A stretch of 64,000 nt of DNA from an uncultured Flavobacteriales bacterium (GCA_943789505.1 CALSUJ010000001.1:620001-684000); one strand, 5' to 3'; positions 47,501 to 56,291 are shown, numbered from the stretch's first letter. Numbers and translations: made by a program. Notes: a model not told the origin generated them from the sequence alone.

Positions 47501-48817
47501 TTCTTTTCTGGCTGTGAAGAAAATGGTTTTGATATCAATACTGTAGATAAAATATGGACTGATTGGGAAGCTTTTGCTTCTTATGCCTTTAATAAGTCTC
47601 ACTCGACTTGCTATGCGCTTATTGCTTATCAAACAGCATATTTAAAGGCACATTATCCTTCTGAATTAATGGCTTCATTACTTACCAATCATATGCGTGA
47701 TATTAAGGATATCACTTATTTTATGGAAGAATGTAAACGTATGGGAGTTCTAGTTTTAGGTCCTGATGTCAATGAGAGCTTTTATAAGTTTGCAGTAAAT
47801 GAGAAAGGAGAAATTCGTTTTGGATTAGGAGCTGTAAAAGGAGTAGGGGAAGGTGCTGTTGAGGCAATTGTGGATGAACGAAAAGAAGGAAAATATACTG
47901 CTTTTGATGATTTTGTGAAACGAGTAGATTTGCGCTCGGCAAACAAAAGAACTCTAGAAAGTATGGTGTGTTCAGGTGGTTTTGATTCTTTTGAATTAAA
48001 GCGCTCACAATATTTTGCAAAGGAAGATAGTGGGCAGACTTATTTAGAGAAAATGATTAAGTTTGGGAACAAAGTTAAGGATAGTGCTAATTCCAATCAG
48101 TTTGATATGTTTGGTGAGAGTTCAGAAGCAACAATTCAAGCGCCTGTTCCTGAAGAAACACCCGTTTGGAGTACTATGGAATTACTTTCTAAGGAAAAAG
48201 ATGTTGTTGGAATTTATATCTCTGGACATCCTTTGGATGATTATAAAGTTGAAATGGCTAATTTCTGTAATGGAAACTTTTCTATGCTTAATGATTTGGA
48301 TAAAATTAATGGAAAAGAGTTGCGCTTTGCTGGAGTTGTAACTAAAGTGGAGCACCGAGAAACTAAAACAGGAAAGCCTTTTGGAGTTTTGCATATTGAG
48401 GATTATCACGATTCATTTATTTTCTATTTATTTAGTGATGATTATATTAACTTTAAGGCTTACTTAACCACAGGTTGGCTTTTGCATCTAAGTGGTAAAG
48501 TGAAAAAGCGTTTCTATAATGATGATTTAGAATTTAAAATTTCGTCTATTGATTTGCTTTCTGAACTTATTGATAAGGAAATAAGGGATGTTATATTAAA
48601 GGTGGATATAGGAGATATATCTGAGCAATTAGTGAATGATGTAGTACATATTGTTTCAGAACATAAAGGAAAACATTCATTGATTTTTAATGTGGTGGAT
48701 CATCTTAATAAATATAAAGTGGACTTATTGTCTCGCAAAATGAAGGTAAATTTGGATAGAGAATTTTTAGAAAGAATTGGTGAATTAAATCAGTTAAAAG
48801 TAAAGATAAAATCATAA
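44504..48817 (+). CDS. dnaE: DNA polymerase III alpha subunit with N-terminal proofreading exonuclease domain
   Basis: Replicative polymerase of 1437 residues. The first ~190 residues are a DnaQ/DEDDh 3'-5' exonuclease: LIFDTETTGLP (DxE), FVIGHNVSFDNSIVGCEL and EAHNASADVEATARC (HxAxxD). The PHP domain starts near residue 253 with SHLHVHSQFSILQ. The polymerase palm has the catalytic PDIDIDFDD at about residue 670, and the fingers include GPGRGSAAGS. A tandem helix-hairpin-helix region and an OB fold (RFAGVVTKVEHRETKTG, ~residue 1273) follow. It is longer than E. coli DnaE (1160 aa) by about the length of the fused exonuclease. The reading frame is intact throughout. Confidence 0.96.
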   Translation: MYLIFDTETTGLPQNWKAPLTDFSNWPRCVQLAWQLHDVDGKLLEVKNYIIKPEGYDIPFNAEKIHGISTERANNQGMPLSQVLLEFVKDVKKCKFVIGHNVSFDNSIVGCELLRKDMLNILANFPSLDTKDESTNFCAIPGGRGGKFKWPKLTELYVKLFGDAFAEAHNASADVEATARCFLELIRLEVIPFSKAGMSSDQFNNYKNINPTSFELIGLNIEPYSLVDAPDLEEIVAEEQESEKEVISDSPFSHLHVHSQFSILQSTIDVKSLVNKAADMGMPAVGLSDHTNMFGAYKFIDSVLKHPVNANLKKGETPILKAVLGCELNVCNDHSEKTIKDYGSQVPFFCKNKNGFHNLAKLSSLGNISGFYYVPRVDKDLIAEYKQDLIALTGSTYGAITSLILNVGEAQAEEEFKWWHTTFGDDFYVEINRHKLDEERHVNKVLIAFAKKYNVKIIASNNVYYLEKEDANAHDILLCVKDGEQQATPKGNGRGLRYGFPNDEFYFKSSKDMQELFADLPEAIDNITHLIDKIESFSLAREVLLPEFDIPQEFVDEQDKLDGKKRGENAYLKHLTYQGAKERYIEITDAIKERIDFELQVIENSGYPGYFLIVQDFIKQARTMDVSVGPGRGSAAGSVVAYCTTITNVDPIKYDLLFERFLNPERVSLPDIDIDFDDEGRGRIIDWVVNKYGKENVAQIITYGTMAAKSSIRDTARVLDLPLFDADRTAKLVPDLTSLGKIFSWDDKTLKEKLKADQLTNTKALIELSKGNDLTAETINLARRLEGNVRNTGTHACGVIITPEPLMGLIPMTRAKDSDLMVTQFDNSVVEDAGLLKMDFLGLRNLTIIKDCLKIIKKIHAIEVDIDTIPLDDVQTFEIFQSGATSGIFQFSSDGMKAHLKHLKPDKFDDLIAMNALYRPGPMEYIPNYIKRKHGIEEIEYDLPEMEEFLSGTYGITVYQEQVMLLSQKLAGFSKGDADMLRKGMGKKIKAVLDKLKPKFFSGCEENGFDINTVDKIWTDWEAFASYAFNKSHSTCYALIAYQTAYLKAHYPSELMASLLTNHMRDIKDITYFMEECKRMGVLVLGPDVNESFYKFAVNEKGEIRFGLGAVKGVGEGAVEAIVDERKEGKYTAFDDFVKRVDLRSANKRTLESMVCSGGFDSFELKRSQYFAKEDSGQTYLEKMIKFGNKVKDSANSNQFDMFGESSEATIQAPVPEETPVWSTMELLSKEKDVVGIYISGHPLDDYKVEMANFCNGNFSMLNDLDKINGKELRFAGVVTKVEHRETKTGKPFGVLHIEDYHDSFIFYLFSDDYINFKAYLTTGWLLHLSGKVKKRFYNDDLEFKISSIDLLSELIDKEIRDVILKVDIGDISEQLVNDVVHIVSEHKGKHSLIFNVVDHLNKYKVDLLSRKMKVNLDREFLERIGELNQLKVKIKS

Positions 48818-48857
48818 AATAATTTATAGATTTGTAAACTAAATAAAAACAAAAAAA

Positions 48858-49175
48858 ATGGCATTAGATTTCACAGACGCAAATTTTAAAGAACTAGTAT
48901 TAGATTCAGATAAGCCTGTATTGGTTGATTTTTGGGCAACTTGGTGTGGCCCTTGTAGAGCAATTGCTCCTGTTATTGAAGAATTACATACTGAGATGGA
49001 TGGAAGAGCATTTATTGGAAAAGTGAATGTTGATGAAAATTCTGATACTCCGGTAACTTATGGTGTAAGAAACATTCCAACTTTATTAGTATTTAAAAAC
49101 GGAGAAGTAGTTGATAAAGTAGTTGGAAATCAGCCAAAATCAAAATTAGTTGAGATTTTAGAATCTCATATGTAA
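48858..49175 (+). CDS. trxA: Thioredoxin
   Basis: Cytoplasmic dithiol protein of 105 residues. The active site is FWATWCGPCRAIAPV with redox Cys30 and Cys33. The cis-Pro is in RNIPTLLVFKNGEVV. All features are normal for TrxA. It follows dnaE by 40 bp and has a strong terminator. Confidence 0.97.
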   Translation: MALDFTDANFKELVLDSDKPVLVDFWATWCGPCRAIAPVIEELHTEMDGRAFIGKVNVDENSDTPVTYGVRNIPTLLVFKNGEVVDKVVGNQPKSKLVEILESHM

Positions 49176-49194
49176 GTTTAAAATTTCAAATTTA

Positions 49195-49220
49195 AAAGGG
49201 CTTTTATAGCCCTTTTTTGT
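49195..49220 (+). terminator. Rho-independent terminator of trxA
   Basis: AAAGGGCT and AGCCCTTT form the stem around TTTAT, followed by TTTT. Confidence 0.88.
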
Positions 49221-49223
49221 TTA

Positions 49224-50150
49224 ATGAAAAAGCTAGAATACATAAACTTACCCTCAAACATGGAGCTATTTGCAAAGCAAGTGGTTGAAGGATTTGTTAC
49301 TGGTTTGCATAAAAGCCCGTATCATGGTTTCTCGGTTGAGTTTGCTGAGCATAGGCTCTACAATACAGGTGAAACTACTAAGCATATCGACTGGAAGCTT
49401 TATGGGCGTACGGACAAGCTTTTTGTTAAACGATATGAGGAAGAAACAAATCTAAGATGTCAATTAGTTATTGATGCTTCATCCTCTATGTATTATCCTA
49501 ATCTTGAATCCCCTAGTTTAGAAAAGCCAAATAAGTTATTGTTTGCTATTTATGCATCTGCAGTAATGATGAATTTGTTAAAAAAACAAAGAGATGCTGT
49601 TGGTCTTAGTATTTATGCTGACAAGTTAGAGATACATACGCCTAACAGAACTACACAAAGGCATCATAGAATATTGTATCATGAGCTGGATAAGTTGTTG
49701 CTAATTGATCCTGTTAAGTCAGCAAAACAAACTCAGTCAACTTTTGCTTTGCATCAGGTTTCGGAATTGCTACATAAGCGATCTTTAGTAATGATATTTA
49801 CTGATTTTATTCACTCCACTAAAACTTTAGAAGAGCAGTTTCAGGCTTACAAGCATTTAAAATACAACAAACATGAGATAGTTCTATTCTATTTGAATGA
49901 ACCAATCACTGAAAAAGACCTAGAATTTGACAATAAACCTTACAAATTTGTTGATTTAGAGACTGGGGAAGAGATAAAATTAAAGCCTAATTTGTTTCAG
50001 AAAAAGCACAAAGAACAAGCTGAAAATTATCTTAAAGAATTGAAATTAAAATGCTTGCAATACAAAATTGATTTTGTGGAGATTGATATAAATAAAGGTT
50101 TTGATAAGGTCTTAAATTCTTATTTACTTAAAAGGCAAAAAATGCTATGA
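49224..50150 (+). CDS. DUF58 domain protein
   Basis: A 308-residue soluble protein. YNTGETTKHIDWKLYGRTDK and LFVKRYEEETNLRCQLVIDA are the DUF58 core, leading into a vWA-like segment (VIDASSSMYYP, a partial metal-ion-dependent adhesion site). Members are usually encoded with MoxR AAA ATPases and help metal insertion or complex assembly. No moxR lies next to it here. It begins 4 bp after the trxA terminator T-run. Confidence 0.88.
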   Translation: MKKLEYINLPSNMELFAKQVVEGFVTGLHKSPYHGFSVEFAEHRLYNTGETTKHIDWKLYGRTDKLFVKRYEEETNLRCQLVIDASSSMYYPNLESPSLEKPNKLLFAIYASAVMMNLLKKQRDAVGLSIYADKLEIHTPNRTTQRHHRILYHELDKLLLIDPVKSAKQTQSTFALHQVSELLHKRSLVMIFTDFIHSTKTLEEQFQAYKHLKYNKHEIVLFYLNEPITEKDLEFDNKPYKFVDLETGEEIKLKPNLFQKKHKEQAENYLKELKLKCLQYKIDFVEIDINKGFDKVLNSYLLKRQKML

Positions 50151-50167
50151 GGTTTATGAAAACAAAT

Positions 50168-50175
50168 TATATTTG
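50168..50175 (+). promoter_or_regulatory. Promoter element of tRNA-Asp
   Basis: TATATTTG followed by CAGCA, 21 bp before the tRNA; the same run precedes tRNA-Arg and rpmH. Confidence 0.65.
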
Positions 50176-50196
50176 CAGCACTTTTTAATAAAGTAC

Positions 50197-50270
50197 GGTC
50201 TGGTAGTTCAGCTGGTTAGAATACATGCCTGTCACGCATGGGGTCGCGGGTTCGAGTCCCGTCCAGACCG
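50197..50270 (+). tRNA. tRNA-Asp (anticodon GTC)
   Basis: A 74-nt cloverleaf. The acceptor GGTCTGG pairs with CCAGACC. The anticodon stem CATGC/GCATG encloses CTGTCAC, giving GTC. The T arm GCGGG-TTCGAGT-CCCGT is intact. The discriminator is G and CCA is not encoded. Its 3' end is the likely integration site of the element to its right. Confidence 0.97.
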
Positions 50271-50297
50271 CTCAGTTAACATCAAGTTTTGACAATA

Positions 50298-50329
50298 ACC
50301 CTGTAAATCAAGTGTTTACAGGGTTTTTT
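50298..50329 (+). terminator. Rho-independent terminator after tRNA-Asp
   Basis: ACCCTGTAAA (50298-50307) pairs with TTTACAGGGT (50315-50324), followed by a T run. Confidence 0.9.
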
Positions 50330-50371
50330 GTTGCCCAAAATCCCAAAAAACACCATAAAATCACATATAAA

Positions 50372-50416
50372 AGGTGCCTAAATAGGTGCACTTTTTATTG
50401 TGCAATTTTATGCACC
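50372..50416. repeat. Cluster of GGTGC direct and inverted repeats between tRNA-Asp and the integrase
   Basis: AGGTGC at 50372 and AGGTGCA at 50384 are direct copies. TGCACC at 50411 is the inverse, with GTGCA at 50400 between. Clustered short repeats just outside a tRNA and next to an integrase gene suggest recombinase arm or core sites (attL). This is inference. Confidence 0.4.
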
Positions 50417-50531
50417 GATTTGAGTGTAAGTATCTGAAAATGTTGATAATATATCAATTTTTCTCTTGCATTTTTTAGCAAGTTTTTGTAAATTGTAAGC
50501 AATTAATAGGTTAACTTTAAATTCACTCAAA

Positions 50532-51764
50532 ATGAAAAACACTTTCTCAATTTTATTTTACTTAAGGACAAGTAAAAAGAAGAAAAATGGCACAATTCCA
50601 ATCTATGTTCGTGTTACAGTAAATGGAAAGCGTTCTGATTTCTCAGCTAAAAGAAGTATTGATGATAGTAAATGGAATAAATCTAAAGCAAAAGCCAAAG
50701 GAACAAATGAAGCTACCAGAACACTCAACACTTACTTAGATACGCTAAAACAAAAGCTATATGATGCTCATCAGCATCTTTTAAATAAAGGTAAGGTAGT
50801 TTCTGCAAAAGCAATTACTAATCATTACTTAGGTATATCAGAAGAGAAGAAAACAATTCTTGAAGTATTTAAACTTCATAATGATAATATTACTGCTCTT
50901 ATAGGTAGGGGTTATGTAAAATCTACTGTTACTAAATACAAAACAACGTATAAGCATTTATATGCATTTATCAAATACAAGTATAAGACTGATGATTTAC
51001 ACCTTATACAGGTATCTCTTGGTACCATCACAGCTTTTGATCACTTTCTTAAAACTATTCAAGGGGTTGGTGTAAATTGCACTAATAAATACCTCACACA
51101 TTTTAATAAGGTGATTAATCTTGCTGTAGATAATGATTGGTTAGATAAAAACCCTTGTCTTAATCATAAAATTAAGAATGAGACTGTAACTAAAGATTAT
51201 CTTTCTGAGTTTGAGATACAATCACTTATTGATAAGGATTTGCCCAATATGCGTTTGGCACAAGTTAGGGATATATTTGTTTTTTGTTGTTTTACTGGCT
51301 TAGCTTTTATAGATGTGAAAAATCTTACTCCAGTTGATGTAAAAATGGGTGTTGATAGAGAGCAATGGCTATATACAAAAAGGCAAAAAACAGGAACTAA
51401 AACCAATATTCCACTCTTTCCTCACGCACTTATGTTAATTGATAAGTACAAGAACCATCCAGAAACTGTTATTAAAGGCACTCTCTTGCCTGTTTTGAGT
51501 AATCAGAAGATGAATGCTTACCTAAAGGAAGTGGCTGTAATATGTGGTTTAGATAAGCATTTAACTATGCATTTAGCACGACATACATTTGCAACTTATC
51601 TTTTGACTAAAAATGTACCCATAGAATCAGTATCTAAGCTACTAGGGCACAAGTCATTAAAGACAACACAGATTTATGCTAAAGTTATAGATTCTAAAGT
51701 AGCTGATGATATAGGTGCTATTATTAGTAAAACCCCAATATTATCACTTCAAAAAGTGTCTTAA
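50532..51764 (+). CDS. Tyrosine recombinase / integrase (IntDOT-like)
   Basis: A 410-residue site-specific recombinase. The N-terminal arm-binding domain starts FSILFYLRTSKKKKNGTIPI, then a SAM-like core-binding domain (about 110-200), then the catalytic domain. Catalytic residues seen are Lys in TKRQKTGTKTNIPL, H-x-x-R in MHLARHTFATYLL (about residue 345), LGHKSLKTTQIYAK with the second His and nucleophile Tyr (about 380). At the position of the first catalytic Arg, FTGLAFIDVKNL has Ala. The same Arg is absent in IntDOT of CTnDOT. It lies 260 bp after tRNA-Asp, so it probably belongs to an integrated island. Confidence 0.93.
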   Translation: MKNTFSILFYLRTSKKKKNGTIPIYVRVTVNGKRSDFSAKRSIDDSKWNKSKAKAKGTNEATRTLNTYLDTLKQKLYDAHQHLLNKGKVVSAKAITNHYLGISEEKKTILEVFKLHNDNITALIGRGYVKSTVTKYKTTYKHLYAFIKYKYKTDDLHLIQVSLGTITAFDHFLKTIQGVGVNCTNKYLTHFNKVINLAVDNDWLDKNPCLNHKIKNETVTKDYLSEFEIQSLIDKDLPNMRLAQVRDIFVFCCFTGLAFIDVKNLTPVDVKMGVDREQWLYTKRQKTGTKTNIPLFPHALMLIDKYKNHPETVIKGTLLPVLSNQKMNAYLKEVAVICGLDKHLTMHLARHTFATYLLTKNVPIESVSKLLGHKSLKTTQIYAKVIDSKVADDIGAIISKTPILSLQKVS

Positions 51765-51885
51765 CTAAAACTATAAAAAATATTTTTATAATCTAAAAAA
51801 AATATGCCTAACTATTTTGTTAATAATGTGTTAACTACTTTTACATATAGTAATAATATCACTATAAAATGGTTTGATTATTACT

Positions 51886-51893
51886 TATATTTG
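51886..51893 (+). promoter_or_regulatory. -7 element of the HTH gene
   Basis: TATATTTG (TAnnTTTG) 31 bp before the ATG at 51925; no clear -33 TTTG at the right spacing. Confidence 0.5.
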
Positions 51894-51924
51894 GAGGAAA
51901 AGCAAATAAAATAAATGAATAAAA

Positions 51925-52182
51925 ATGAACTTAGTAACAGTTCAAGATCTTCAAGAATTAAAAGAAGAAATAATTAGTAAAATTGAACATATAACTAAAA
52001 ATAAAACTACTCAAAAAGAATGGCTCAGATCATTTGAAGTAATGGAAATGCTAGGCATATCTACAGGAACATTACAAAACCTTAGAATTAATAGGGATAT
52101 TCCATTTACTAAAATGGGAGGTACGCTCTATTATGAAAGAGCTGAAGTTGTAAAAGCGCTTAATAAATGTAAAGCCGCCTAA
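51925..52182 (+). CDS. Excisionase-like helix-turn-helix protein
   Basis: An 85-residue DNA-binding protein. The N-terminal third is helical (LVTVQDLQELKEEIISKIEH). The rest is a MerR/HTH_17-type domain: EWLRSFEVMEMLGISTGTLQ is the helix-turn-helix, then NRDIPFTKMGGTLYYERAEV. Such proteins commonly accompany Bacteroidota integrases and control excision. It follows the integrase in the same direction. Confidence 0.82.
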   Translation: MNLVTVQDLQELKEEIISKIEHITKNKTTQKEWLRSFEVMEMLGISTGTLQNLRINRDIPFTKMGGTLYYERAEVVKALNKCKAA

Positions 52183-52794
52183 CTAATATTTCTATAGAAC
52201 ACATTACCAGTGAAAGTCTGGGGTACCCTATCATGAAAATAAAATGATATGAAATAGGGCTACTACGTCTAATGATGTATACAATTCATACTATACATCA
52301 CAACTGCAAATCATTGCAGCAAAAGACATTGTCGTCTCTTGATCTTTTTTCAAGTTCCTGTTGGGGTTCATAACACTATGTGGGGTGGGGATGGTGTTAT
52401 GTAATACTCAAACAAATCCTATATCAACAAAACTTTGTTCTCTTCTCCACTGCTCAGGATTATCCACAAAAAAATAGCAGTTATCTGAGTGTTAAAGAGC
52501 GTAAGGGTGATCAGTCTGACATATATTTACCCTTATAATTGAATGAACCATATTAATAAGATTAAATAATATGACACTTTATCACAAAAAATTATAAAAA
52601 TTATTTCTATTATTAGTGCTTGTATGACCCTCCACAATCAAAGACCCCGGCTAGTTTTCAGAATTTAAGTTACCCTAGTATTTGTTAGGTATTTTAATTT
52701 GGATCAATATTGTATCGTTGTAAGTATCTTATTTTACTAAATTAGCCGCCATACTATATGATAAATACAATTTATTAAACCCTAAACAAGTATT
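52183..52794. other. Hairpin-rich non-coding region between the integration genes and adhesin genes
   Basis: No supported gene in 612 bp. Several consecutive inverted repeats are visible: CCCTAT..ATAGGG (52226-52259) with an inner ATCAT/ATGAT; TGATGTATA..TATACATCA (52273-52300); CTGCAA-ATCA-TTGCAG (about 52304-52319); CATAACAC..GTGTTATG (52369-52401) around a G-rich loop; TAAGGGT..ACCCTTA around 52504-52535. The right part (about 52560-52790) is plain AT-rich DNA leading to the first adhesin gene. It could encode a structured RNA or be a recombination or transfer site. Confidence 0.5.
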
Positions 52795-54189
52795 ATGAAA
52801 AGATTTCTACTCTTTGTTTTCTCTATTTTCCTTTCTTACTCTATTGCTATAGCCCAAGATGGTATTAACTACCAAGGAGCTGCAACAGATGTAAATGGAG
52901 ATGAACTTAACCAATCAAAACATTACAATTAGAGCTTCAGTTTTAAGTACAAGTGCTAATGGAAACTTAGAGTGGGAAGAAACTCACTCTACAACAACTG
53001 ACCAGTTTGGCCTTTTTAATGTAGTTATAGGACAAGGGACTAATACCACAAATGGAGCAATAGCTAGCTTTGATGACATGGATTGGGGTTCAGGCAGACC
53101 ACTTTCTTAAAAATAGAGATGGATGCAACAGGAGGTACTAATTATGCTATGATTGGAACCACACAAATGATGTCTGTTCCTTATGCTTTATATGCAAAGA
53201 GTTCTGGTTCTAATGTTACTATTGATTCTTTATCTCAAGTAATCTCAAATCTGGATTCTTTGATGGGGATTATTACTCCATTGTTTGGATGTGCAGTTCC
53301 GATAGCTTGTAACTATGATCCTTTAGCTATAATCAATGATGGTTCTTGTATATTTCCTGATGGTTGTACAGATTCGTTATATTTAGAATATGATGCAACG
53401 GCACAGTGTGATGATAGTTCATGTGCTACACTTATTATATATGGATGTACAGATTCTACAGCATGTAACTATGACGGCTCAGCTACAAATGATGATGGTT
53501 CTTGTGTATTGCCTGATGGTTGTACAGACCCTACAGCATGTAACTATGATTCAACTGCACTTTGTGATGATGGTTCGTGTTCAGGTCTTTTAGGATGTAC
53601 AGATTCTACAGCATGTGGCTATAATCCTTTAGCTACTTGTGATAATGGTTTATGTTCAGGTATCCCAGGATGTATAGATAATCAATCCTCTAATTACAAT
53701 GCTTTAGCTACTTGTGATGATGGCTCATGCATTCCTTATGTTGGTATGTATGGATTGGGAGGAATTATTTATAAAATTTCAGGAAATACAGCATACATTG
53801 TTAATATTCATCATCAGGAATTTACTTCTAGATTTTTATCCAATTGTTCAGCAATTGTTAATGCTTTAACTACTGACGGATACACTGATTGGCAAATACC
53901 AAGCGAAACTGATTTAGATGACATATGTCCCTCGATAAGTTTTATAGATGCAGCTGCTAGTAATTATCCTGGTACCGTTATGTTTGGTAGTAATGAGCCA
54001 TATGTTAGCAGTGCATCATTTTGTAATTCTGGAAATAATGGATCAGGACCATATTTAATTCCTTATAATATGCACCCTACTGGTTGTTGTCCTGCATGGG
54101 GTGAGTGTGAGCTTGGAGGATATTCTGGGAATTGTTGTTGTCAAGTAGCAGATTTTTGGCTAAGAAGTATTAGAATTACAACCTTTTAA
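52795..54189 (+). pseudogene. Secreted modular protein with CTD..DDGSC repeats, frameshifted
   Basis: It starts MKRFLLFVFSIFLSYSIAIA (signal peptide), then DGINYQGAATDVNGDEL. The frame breaks near 52905 and again near 53095. Between the breaks the sequence is the same ~130-residue N-terminal domain as the next gene (NITIRASVLSTSANGNLEWE and FKTSLL-like joins to TNYAMIGTTQMMSVPYALYA). Then come five or six Cys repeats of the form GCTDSTACNYDGSATNDDGS (53289-53740). The C-terminal ~130 residues contain TTDGYTDWQIPSETDLDDI and DFWLRSI, resembling Lcl/DUF1566 domains. No T9SS tail is seen. Confidence 0.7.
53289..53740 (+). repeat. Array of Cys-x-Asp ... DDGSC repeats (first copy)
   Basis: Six degenerate units of roughly 20-26 residues with C-T-D, N-Y, A-x-x-D-D-G-S-C. 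The paired Cys and acidic residues suggest small disulfide- and metal-stabilised modules. The same unit recurs at 61.8-63.1 kb. Confidence 0.75.
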
Positions 54190-54197
54190 TTATTTAA

Positions 54198-56291
54198 ATG
54201 AAAAAAACGTTACTTTTTATATTCTCCTTACTTACTCTTAGCCTACTAGGGCAAGATGGTATTAACTATCAAGGTGCAGCAACAGATGCAAATGGAGATG
54301 AACTTACAAACCAAAACATTTCCATTAGAGCTTCTGTTTTAAGTACAAGTGCTAATGGAAACTTAGAGTGGGAAGAATCTCACTCTACAACAACTGACCA
54401 GTTTGGCCTTTTTAATGTAGTTATTGGGCAAGGCACAAACACCACAAATGGAGCAACAGCTACTTTTGACGATATGGATTGGGGTTCTGGAAATCATTTT
54501 CTAAAAATAGAGATGGATGCAACAGGAGGTACTAATTATGCTATGATAGGCACTACTCAAATGATGTCTGTTCCTTATGCTTTGTATGCTAAAAGTGCTG
54601 GAATAGATTCTACTATGCTAGCTAATATGATTGGCTCAAGTGGGGGAGGAATGGGTGGTGGAGGTTGTAATTATGCTTTTCCTGAAGGATTAGATGGAGT
54701 AGCAATTGTGCATGACTTCAATCAATTAAATTCTTATATTGTTCCTACAGGCAAGAGATTATATGTGACTTCTCATTTTGGTAGTAGTAATCTTTATGTA
54801 AATTCAATAACTGTTAATGAGCATGCAGGTGATTTATTAGTGCCAGCTATAGCAAATGCTGGCGATATACTATCTACAGCTAATTCTGGCAATGGATCTA
54901 TAACTGGACTTTTAGTAAATGAATCTTCTAATCTACAAGCAATCTCGCATGATTTATACGGAGGAACTTATACTGTTCCTGCTGGCAAGAGATTGTATGT
55001 GACTCGTTCTGGATATTTTGAGCTTTCTATAAACTCAATACTTGTTAATAATTCTGGAAGTACCGTATCACTAGCGATAGCAGCAAATTCTGGAGATATA
55101 CTTTCTGGAAATGCAGGTGCTTTTAATGGCTACTTAGTAGATGAGAATTACTTTGCTAATTGTGGAGGTGGTGGTTCTTCAGGTTCAGCTTCTGCTGTTG
55201 ATTCTGCAATGGTTGCTGGTATGATAGCTAATGCTGGTGGAGGTGGTAATATGGCTTTTGGTAAATTTGAGGATATAACTTCTCAGATTAATAACAACCT
55301 AACTAACACTTCTCCGTATCCAGAGTATCAACAAAATGAAGATGGATTTCTATATATCATACTTAATCCTTCAAATCAGTGGTTTCAGATTTCTATAGAT
55401 TCAGTATCTATGCTTCCTAATGGTCCTTCTGGGGGATATTATCACCCAAATAGCTTAAGTAATATGTCATTATTAATACCTTTAAAGAAAGATTACTATT
55501 GGACTTTTAGCGCATATAATACAACTGTTAATAAAGCATTTTGGATTCCATTAGAAAGTGGAGGTGGAGGTTCTTCAAGTGGTAGTGCAGGTACTATGTC
55601 TGTATCAACTTTTGGTGATACATTAACAATGAATGGGCAAAGTATTATTGTGCCTGGAATTAGTTTTTCTAATGTAGTCCCTGTTTTGGGTTCTGTAACT
55701 GATATTGATAGTAATACTTATCAAACTGTTAGCTATGGAAATGTGGAATGGATGACTGAAAATCTTACAACAACAACTTTCTCTGATGGAACTCCAATTA
55801 GTCAAATCTGCCAGTGTGACAATGGAGGTTCTTGTTTTTGCAATCAACCTGGTTGGTGTAATTATGCTCAGAGCCCGTCATTTGATGATCAATATGGAAA
55901 ACTATATACTGGATATACTATAGCTTCTAACAGCAATGTATGTCCAACAGGTTGGCATGTTTCAAATACAAATGATTGGGATATGCTTACAGATTTATTT
56001 GTTAGTAACGGAGTCGGTACAAATGGAGGAAGTACAACAAGTGGTAACGCTAGTTCTCTTTTATTATCACAAACAAATGAAAGCTACCTTTCTTTACAAT
56101 TAGGAGGATATAATAACGGTTGTGGGGGGGGGTCTAATATGGGAAGTACAGGTCAATATTGGATTACAGATCCTAACTTGAATAATGGTAATGCATATGC
56201 TGATATTATCGAAACTTCTGGAGTTTATTACATCTACCTGGGATATGCTTCTATCTACAATTACAAATATATTAGATGTGTAAAAGATTAA
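54198..56291 (+). CDS. Secreted modular protein with a FISUMP (Fib_succ_major) C-terminal domain
   Basis: A 697-residue secreted protein. The signal peptide is MKKTLLFIFSLLTLSLLGQ. The N-terminal ~130-residue domain (GINYQGAATDANGDEL to SVPYALYAKSAG) is shared with the gene before. The middle has two similar ~95-residue pieces (VPTGKRLYVTSHFGSSNLYV and VPAGKRLYVTRSGYFELSI), Gly/Ser linkers and a long beta-rich part. The C-terminal domain with YGNVEWMTENLTTTTFSDGT, YGKLYTGYTI and CPTGWHVSNTNDWDML is the FISUMP paralogous domain. No T9SS tail. It lies 8 bp after the preceding gene, in the same operon. Confidence 0.85.
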   Translation: MKKTLLFIFSLLTLSLLGQDGINYQGAATDANGDELTNQNISIRASVLSTSANGNLEWEESHSTTTDQFGLFNVVIGQGTNTTNGATATFDDMDWGSGNHFLKIEMDATGGTNYAMIGTTQMMSVPYALYAKSAGIDSTMLANMIGSSGGGMGGGGCNYAFPEGLDGVAIVHDFNQLNSYIVPTGKRLYVTSHFGSSNLYVNSITVNEHAGDLLVPAIANAGDILSTANSGNGSITGLLVNESSNLQAISHDLYGGTYTVPAGKRLYVTRSGYFELSINSILVNNSGSTVSLAIAANSGDILSGNAGAFNGYLVDENYFANCGGGGSSGSASAVDSAMVAGMIANAGGGGNMAFGKFEDITSQINNNLTNTSPYPEYQQNEDGFLYIILNPSNQWFQISIDSVSMLPNGPSGGYYHPNSLSNMSLLIPLKKDYYWTFSAYNTTVNKAFWIPLESGGGGSSSGSAGTMSVSTFGDTLTMNGQSIIVPGISFSNVVPVLGSVTDIDSNTYQTVSYGNVEWMTENLTTTTFSDGTPISQICQCDNGGSCFCNQPGWCNYAQSPSFDDQYGKLYTGYTIASNSNVCPTGWHVSNTNDWDMLTDLFVSNGVGTNGGSTTSGNASSLLLSQTNESYLSLQLGGYNNGCGGGSNMGSTGQYWITDPNLNNGNAYADIIETSGVYYIYLGYASIYNYKYIRCVKD

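Noticed and set aside
48063-48341. Second open frame inside dnaE
   Set aside because: It overlaps the C-terminal part of the polymerase in another frame, and the dnaE frame is intact there.
50271-50531. Insertion sequence next to tRNA-Asp
   Set aside because: No transposase frame or terminal inverted repeats were found. The repeats present fit integrase sites better.
53390-53593. Overlapping frame rich in Met/Val/Gln in the CTD repeat region
   Set aside because: It is a shadow of the repeat DNA; its apparent repeats mirror those of the real frame.
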